Positions 58,875 through 64,000 of a DNA stretch of 64,000 bases are shown here, one piece after another. The translations under genes and the position numbers were made by a program. The DNA comes from Metellina segmentata (lineage: Eukaryota > Arthropoda > Arachnida > Araneae > Tetragnathidae), in contig OX375872.1 of NCBI GenBank assembly GCA_947359465.1, positions 15,597,018 through 15,661,017 on the forward strand, given 5' to 3'. The stretch's first letter is position 1; each line of letters starts with the position of its first letter. Under the pieces are notes generated by a model, which worked only from the letters and a program-made list of their open reading frames with translations, was not told where the DNA came from and did no database searches.

Positions 58875-59165
58875 TGAAAGAGTTACGGGTTAGCAACCGG
58901 AGGGTTACGAGTTCAAATCCAACCAAAAACCATCTTGTATAAGGGAAGCTGGTAGAAATTAAATCTGCAGCGAATTCAAATACCGCTTGATGTGAAAGTT
59001 AGGAGCATGTTGTGACAGCACAGGTGTAACCACGTTGCCTGACCGCGGTTCAAAATTATGTGACTCTGTCCTCGGATTTTTTGGGGTGGGTTTGATTTCG
59101 GACAATCATTTAGAGCCCCTTGTGTTCCGCCAGTGCTCCGTTAATTAAAACACAAACCTACCAAA
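58875..59165 (+). repeat. Full-length main SINE, tRNA-like head
   Basis: Head: GTTACGGGTTAGCAACCGG, then GGGTTACGAGTTCAAATCC, which fits the Pol III B box. Body: CTGACCGCGGTTCAAAATTA and CTGTCCTCGGATTTTTTGGG. Tail: CGCCAGTGCTCCGTTAATTA then ACCTACC. About 290 bp. Nothing here codes for protein; movement would need a LINE. Confidence 0.7.
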
Positions 59166-59367
59166 AGAAAACTTAATTTTCTGGGATTAATGTTGTTTTT
59201 AGTTTATATTAATATCAATACCAACAAAACATTAAATTTAACCTTTTTTAACTAAAAGTTTCAGTGCTGCTATTTTGAACAACAAATATTTAGCTTTCAT
59301 TGCTACCGAAATAACTTTTTCAAAACTTTAGTTCCAATACATGAGCACTTCATATATATTATAATAT
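59166..59367. other. No gene seen
   Basis: Nothing recognised. Confidence 0.5.
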
Positions 59368-59450
59368 AGGTGGTAGGTAGTTGAATTAACGTCGCGCTAG
59401 AGCAACACCACAACGAACTATTGGCGACGTATCACAACATAGAATGAAAA
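59368..59450 (-). repeat. SINE tail fragment
   Basis: GGTGGTAGGTAGTTGAATTA, ACGTCGCGCTAGAGCAACAC and GAACTATTGGCGACG match the main SINE 3' end. Confidence 0.6.
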
Positions 59451-60155
59451 ACCAGTCTTTTAATAATGAAAATAAAAATTTGTTTTTACAATCATGTCAT
59501 TTATGTAACTGGTTTTTCTTAACACCATTTTGGAACATCTCTTAATTCTTTTACATGTATACATCTTTATAATCGGTACAGGATGGGACATGCATCAGAA
59601 GTCGATTGTTGCAGAAGTTCAACTGTTTTGTCCTATGAAATCAGAACTAGAAGAAACATCCAGAAGATATATATAGCGTTGTGAAGACAGAATGTCTACC
59701 TGACATGTGTTTCGGACTGACTGTGAGGACGTTTCTAATAAATTCTAAGATTCTGAGAACTTTGGGCCGGTGTAACTGTAGATTGGGAAGACGGGGAACT
59801 GCATGCATGGTCCCATTCAAAAGATATCGAATTACGCTAGAATTGTTATTGACAACAATAATTTATCAACGACAATTAATCGTTCAAACTGTAAATTAAA
59901 TGTCGAATATTCACAGAAATAATCCTTCAAACTGTAAATTAACTGTCGAACATTCACAAAATAATCATTCAAATTTCTTATGTCTGTATTGATTCATTCC
60001 TTCTACAATCCAACATCAATCCCGAGTATTTACTGTATTGCCCGTAGAAAACGAACATTCATTAAAGAATAATAAACTGAATTATGAATCTTTTGAACTG
60101 TAAAAAAATTAAAAAAATAAATTGCTTAAGTAATACACTGTAGGTATATGTATGC
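59451..60155. other. No gene seen
   Basis: A direct repeat of CAAACTGTAAATTAA, TGTCGAA and ATTCACA lies near 59885 and 59928. A 72-codon frame at 59681-59899 is unrecognised. Confidence 0.45.
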
Positions 60156-60159
60156 ATTT

Positions 60160-60282
60160 TTAAATAACGTCCCATTGGAGTTACTCAACGGACTATTGAC
60201 GGCGGTCAGGGTTCAAACCCGAAGGTAGAGTTCGAGGATAGCACCACGTAATTTTGAACCATGGTCAGATGACGATAAGTAA
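60160..60282 (-). repeat. SINE fragment
   Basis: CCCATTGGAGTTACTCAACG, TTCAAACCCGAAGGTAG, GAGGATAGCACCACG and TTTTGAACCATGGTCAGATG match the main SINE. Confidence 0.7.
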
Positions 60283-60727
60283 TGCAAGAGTTATGACTAA
60301 TATATACTGGCGTAAAAAAAGTAAGAAACACCATTGTTTTCAAAGGCCAAATCCTCAAAATTGAACCGATTTGCATAACCTAGAATATTTATTTAAAAAA
60401 AGCTGATTGATATTCAAATTTAGAAATCGGGACATCAGACCCTGTAACATAGAAATGGGTTCCGCTATTACAAGAACTCATTCATAACCTCATTCTGTAT
60501 ATGCAAACGGTGCAAAGACTTCATCAGTGGTCAAACAGTCTACAAAGGATATTTTTATCTCTTTCCTCCTATTCATTCAGAGCAGACTTTTTACAACTAA
60601 TTTCTGTCCTTGTAATAATTTTTTTACACCCATCGATTCTTAAACTCTCGACGGACCTTTTGTATTACTTTTCCACATCAGGTGGTCTATTCACTTCAAA
60701 GGTAGCAGCTGGAAACATCTTTGTACT
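60283..60727. other. No gene seen
   Basis: A 76-codon frame at 60501-60731 has hydrophobic runs but no recognisable domain. Confidence 0.45.
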
Positions 60728-61066
60728 TTAAACCTACAAGTGGTTTCGACGAGATATTCTGTCCATCAAGATATGGCCAATTTTGCTTAAGACGAGACAC
60801 GAGTAGCTCGTCATCAAGATATTGACGATTTTCGATGATTCCCCGATCAAGATCTGGCCTGTTTTCTTCTATTGACGTGAGACGGGGAGAGCTTATTGGA
60901 CGAGATCTCGTCCATCAAGATTTGACCAATATTGCTAATTTCAAAATACCTCCTCATCAAGGTATAACCGAATTTTTGATGATTCCGATATCAAGATCTG
61001 GTCAGTTTTCTTCTAATGACAAAAGACAACAAGAGCTTGTTGGACGAAATATATCGTTCATCAATG
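60728..61066 (+). mobile_element. Family A array
   Basis: TTAA (60728-60731), ACCTACAAGTGGTTTCGACG, then several units (ATCAAGATCTGGCCTGTTTT, GACGAGATCTCGTC at 60900, CATCAAGATTTGACCA, TCAAGATCTGGTCAG). The right terminus is missing and a SINE begins directly. The 86-codon frame at 60835-61095 is a translation of it. Confidence 0.7.
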
Positions 61067-61069
61067 GAG

Positions 61070-61350
61070 TCCCGGTAACTCTGTTGGAAGACTAACGGGA
61101 TAGCAAACGTAGGGTTGCGAGTTCGAAACTAGGTTCAACACCGTCGTGTACACCAAAGCTGGTTCATGTTAAATATTGTTCTCAAGTTGACGTGACGTGG
61201 AAGTTTGGAGAGTGGAGTACTAGCTAAGGTGTTGCTCTCGTCATCTGACCGTGATTCAAAATGACGAGGTATTGTCCTCGGATTGAAAACGGACCGTCGT
61301 CTATAAAGAGTTTGAAGACAACCTCCATGAGTGGTAAGCTTTGCACTCCA
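61070..61350 (+). repeat. Main SINE, diverged full-length copy
   Basis: Head ACTAACGGGATAGCAAACG and GGGTTGCGAGTTCGAAACTA; body CGTGACGTGGAAGTTTGGAG, GTGTTGCTCTCGTCATCTGA and ATTGTCCTCGG; the tail CACTCCAGTG is diverged. Confidence 0.65.
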
Positions 61351-62109
61351 GTGTATAAATAGTTACTTTGGATAAAAAAAATATATTCCTTAATCGCACA
61401 AAATTATTGAAAGCGTTCAGAAATTAATAATAAAATAAGTAGCATTTATACCAAGCATATACAAGCACATAGCAATCCTAAATCAAATTTTAAATGCGTA
61501 TTGTGAAAAAGATAAAAATTACTTTTCCTACAACTAATACGAAATATTGGCTGAGCAAATACATTTAAATAAATAGGGGAACATATCTTTATATTCCTCC
61601 AATTTAGGTTGATTTTCAGTTATGTATTCAATAAATCAAATTATGCTATCCTTACAACAATAAAATAAAACGATTCAAAAGAATTCTAATAATGCATCAC
61701 AATCCCTCGATGGTACCATGCAACCTTGTTTACTTTGATACCATACTTACACTAAAACAATATGATACAGACAAAACCAATTTTACAACCAATTTAGCTG
61801 GAAAAGTTCCCTGAATTCATCTCTATTCAATTTCGAGAGGAAAAAATACTGATTGATGAACATTGTTCTTTTCTCATTTCATTTGCTTTTAAAAATGCCC
61901 AGTTTTAGTCAGTATTTCGGGTAGAAATGAAGTTTGAGCTCGAACAGTTATGAAACTTATCAAAATGAAACTATTCAATAGATTCCATTATTTTATTTCC
62001 GGAAACATTTTTTTATCAGCATATACTTTGAAATGTATAGTACTAATTTCCATAACCATTTAACCATCAGTCACAAATTATGTGACATGGGAAAATGCAT
62101 TCCATACAT
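61351..62109. other. No gene seen
   Basis: AT-rich, nothing recognised. Confidence 0.5.
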
Positions 62110-62320
62110 TTTACCCTCCAAGAGATTGGCTCAACATTTCGTCAGTCGGAAGACTTACCAAATCTTGATGGACGAGTTATCTCGTCCTTCGAAAAGCTGA
62201 CCAGATCTTGATCTCGGCTTCAAAAAATTTGCCAATATCTTGACTTTGAGATGTCTGGTCATTATCAAAATTGATGAGATCTTGATGGATGAGATATCTC
62301 GCCCAAACCTTTTGACAGTG
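62110..62320 (-). mobile_element. Family A element
   Basis: TTTA then CCCTCCAAGAGATTGG; units TTGATGGACGAGTTATCTCG, AAAAGCTGACCAGATCTTGA and TTGATGGATGAGATATCTCG; the right end CCCAAACCTTTTGACAG is degraded. A 62-codon minus frame is not a gene. Confidence 0.7.
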
Positions 62321-62387
62321 TCTGGCGATATACCTAGGAATATTTAAAAAATCTATTTCTTGCAAAATAGTTTACATATGTATTTTT

Positions 62388-62477
62388 TTAACACTCCTGG
62401 TGGTTATTTTGAAGAAGTCTCGTCATTAGGACGTCTTGATGGACGAGATATCTTTTCCAAACCACTTGAAATGTTAA
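62388..62477 (-). mobile_element. Short family A element, TTAA on both sides
   Basis: TTAA at 62388-62391 and 62474-62477. Left CACTCCTGGTGGTTATTTTG, right CCAAACCACTTGAAATGTTAA. One GGACGAGATATCTTTT unit. 90 bp with flanks. Confidence 0.75.
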
Positions 62478-62884
62478 TATACATTTTTTATACCATTATT
62501 TATTACTTACTAACACTCAGAGCGTCAGGAGAATTCCAAATAGCGTAGCAATGCTCTTACACTTCATTCCACGTTTAGTGACTAAATAATCACACCTATA
62601 AACTACTGAAAGAATCCTGGAAAGCATTATGTTGGGCAAGAAATATCTTAAACTGGTTAGTCGTCATGCAAGAATGATTGCAGGTTGCATGATGTAGTGG
62701 TAATTGCAGGACCGTCAGTCGGTAACCATATTAGTACCAGACAGTTTTAATAGTTGAGCATAGAATTTGATATTATTTAAAATGGGAGAAAACAGTAACT
62801 TTTTCTGAAAAAATTAATTTGTCTTATGGGCATGAATCTACATAGTAGAAAGATTTAAGGCTATGATCTCTCCTATTCAATGTC
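62478..62884. other. No gene; family B terminal fragment near 62610-62720
   Basis: TTAGTCGTCATGCAAGAATG and ATTGCAGGTTGCATGATG resemble the family B right module (GTTAGAAGTCATGC and TGCAGGTTGCAAGA). Nothing else recognised. Confidence 0.4.
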
Positions 62885-63157
62885 TGTCCTTATTTCTGCT
62901 AGTGTTTTGACGAGATATCTTCCCCAAGATTTAGTCAGTTTTGCTAAGGACGAGATATCTTGTCCATCTAGATCTGCTGAGCATCGCCAATTACCGGATA
63001 CCTTAGCAATGCAAAATTGCCCTATTTCTCCGAAGGGAATGAAGATTCAAGTAGGATACACAAACTATCCCTTGCCTAGAACTGGTACAGGTTTCGAAAA
63101 GGTTTTGGGAAATACAAGGCTGTTTTCGACTCGAAGATAAACTACCACGTGGGTTAA
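62885..63157 (+). mobile_element. Family A, long variant (A2)
   Basis: Units GACGAGATATCTTCCCC and GACGAGATATCTTGTCC, then the A2 module (CAAAATTGCCCTATTTCTCC, GCCTAGAACTGGTACAGG, ACTCGAAGATAAAC), then CCACGTGGGTTAA (TTAA 63154-63157). The left terminus is degraded. The 86-codon frame at 62880-63140 is repeat. Confidence 0.75.
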
Positions 63158-63236
63158 CTCACTGTAAAATAACAAGTCAATGAACTGTAACTGCATCTTG
63201 TTTTCTGGAGGATGGTGAAAATGAAGAAAACAAATA

Positions 63237-64000
63237 TACTGACTAGCCAAAACATTATGACCACCCCCACATTTTTCAATGAACTCGTCTGGATAACGTG
63301 AAGGGCACGTGATTAAGTGAGAATGGTATTTAACTGCTGCTGGAGAAGGTAAGTAATCATTCTTGCACTTACTTTTGTGAGTGATGGGAAAGGCTGCTGA
63401 TCTAAGCGAATTTGATAGAGGGCAGATCGTAATGGCCCGAAGACTCAGAACGAGTATAACCGAAACAGCAAGACTGGTAGGTTGTTCACGATCTGCCGTT
63501 GTTAGCATTAGCAAAGTGGATAAATGACGGTGACACCAGCAGTAGACGCCAAGGTGTTGGTCGTCCACGCGTCATCAAAGAAAAAGGACGTCGGAGACTG
63601 TCCCGCTTGGTAAAGCAAAATCGGCGCGAGACAGTGACTCAGCTGACAGCCCAATACAAGACAGGTCCAAGCGCAAGTGTTTCGGAACACACAGTTTAGC
63701 GGACACTGTTGGATATGGGACTGTGCAGCAGAAGTCTCACTCGTGTACCTCTGTTGACCAAGCGTCATCCTCAACTACGCCTACAGTGGACCAGGGAACA
63801 TCATCGATACTGAACCATAGATGAGTGGAAAAGAGTTGCCTGGTCAGATGAATCCCGATTTCTCATCAATAACGTCGATGGTCATGTCAGGGTACGCCGT
63901 CTGCCAGGCGAACAGTTGCTCCCATCTTGTACAGCAGGTCATACACAGGCTGGTGGTGGCAGTATTATGCTTTGGGAGACGTTCTCATGGGCGACTCTGG
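63237..64000 (+). mobile_element. Tc1-type transposon (Tcb-like), cut by the window edge
   Basis: TA then CTGACTAGCCAAAACATTAT as terminal repeat, followed by an untranslated leader and a transposase reading right. The far end lies outside the window. It starts about 80 bp after a family A2 element. Confidence 0.8.
63384..64000 (+). pseudogene. Tc1 (Tcb1/Tcb2-like) transposase, decayed and partial
   Basis: Opens with ATG at 63384 ([20 protein letters not shown]), a helix-turn-helix of the Tc1 type ([16 protein letters not shown]). After a frame change near 63500 it continues as [20 protein letters not shown] and LVKQNRRETVTQLTAQYKTG, the second paired-like DNA-binding half. It then reads LLDMGLCSRSLTRVPLLTKR and VAWSDESRF, whose aspartate (codon at 63847) is the expected first catalytic residue. 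After that come RVRRLPGEQLLPSC and GGSIMLW, short of the second catalytic block. Breaks: the frame change near 63500 (two bases short against relatives), TAG at 63697-63699 after SEHTV, and TGA at 63811-63813. The frames on the opposite strand here are shadows. Not functional as it stands. Confidence 0.85.

Noticed and set aside
58819..58880. Possible fourth TTAA element starting TTAACCCTTTCATGCTCG
   Set aside because: No matching inverted end or second TTAA could be found before the SINE begins.
58875..58960. Possible tRNA gene
   Set aside because: It has a good B box but no consistent acceptor or anticodon stem, and it continues into the SINE body found elsewhere.

Overview
This 64 kb window looks like AT-rich, non-coding, repeat-dense nuclear DNA from an animal, most likely an arthropod and plausibly an arachnid. 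The evidence is the lack of operons or any long intact reading frame, four classes of degenerate eukaryotic transposon (mariner with an N-terminal domain common in arthropod mariners, a Tcb-like Tc1, a BED-finger hAT, and Helitrons), tRNA-derived SINEs, long (AT)n microsatellites, and many short-period degenerate satellites. The spider suggestion rests on my impression that the main SINE resembles orb-weaver SINEs, and I could not test it. I found no host gene, exon or RNA gene that I can defend. The window could be intergenic or a large intron.

Layout. 0-13.6 kb: SINE pieces, a 268 bp MITE, tandem arrays (about 90, 67, 40, 170 and 200 bp periods) and many copies of a dispersed element called family A here. 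13.6-18 kb: more family A and SINE copies and an old 2 kb-spaced duplication. 18-21.4 kb: a perfect 62 bp inverted repeat around (AT)n, a second (AT)n tract, a mariner element with long terminal repeats, and a 71 bp TTAA-flanked micro-MITE. 22.0-25.6 kb: two non-autonomous Helitrons head to head, forming a 3.3 kb inverted repeat inside a short satellite. 25.6-45 kb: SINE and family A copies, a pair of hAT-like MITEs, arrays, and long stretches of AT-rich sequence with nothing recognised. 45-54 kb: a reversed family B element and four tandem arrays. 54.0-58.0 kb: a family B element carrying a decayed hAT transposon whose 3' end was later duplicated in tandem (514 bp). 58-64 kb: SINEs, five family A copies, and a decayed Tc1 transposon running off the right edge.

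The main signal is that two abundant families (A and B) and one micro-MITE all end in TTAA plus a C-rich terminus (CCCTCC, CTCTC or CCTC, and CCCCTTGG), with TTAA on both sides in the better copies. This is the target-site habit of piggyBac-like and Kolobok transposons. Family A carries repeated copies of a 16-base palindrome, GACGAGATATCTCGTC, between its ends. No matching transposase is present in the window. Nothing here works together as a pathway; the relationships are nesting and duplication of mobile DNA.
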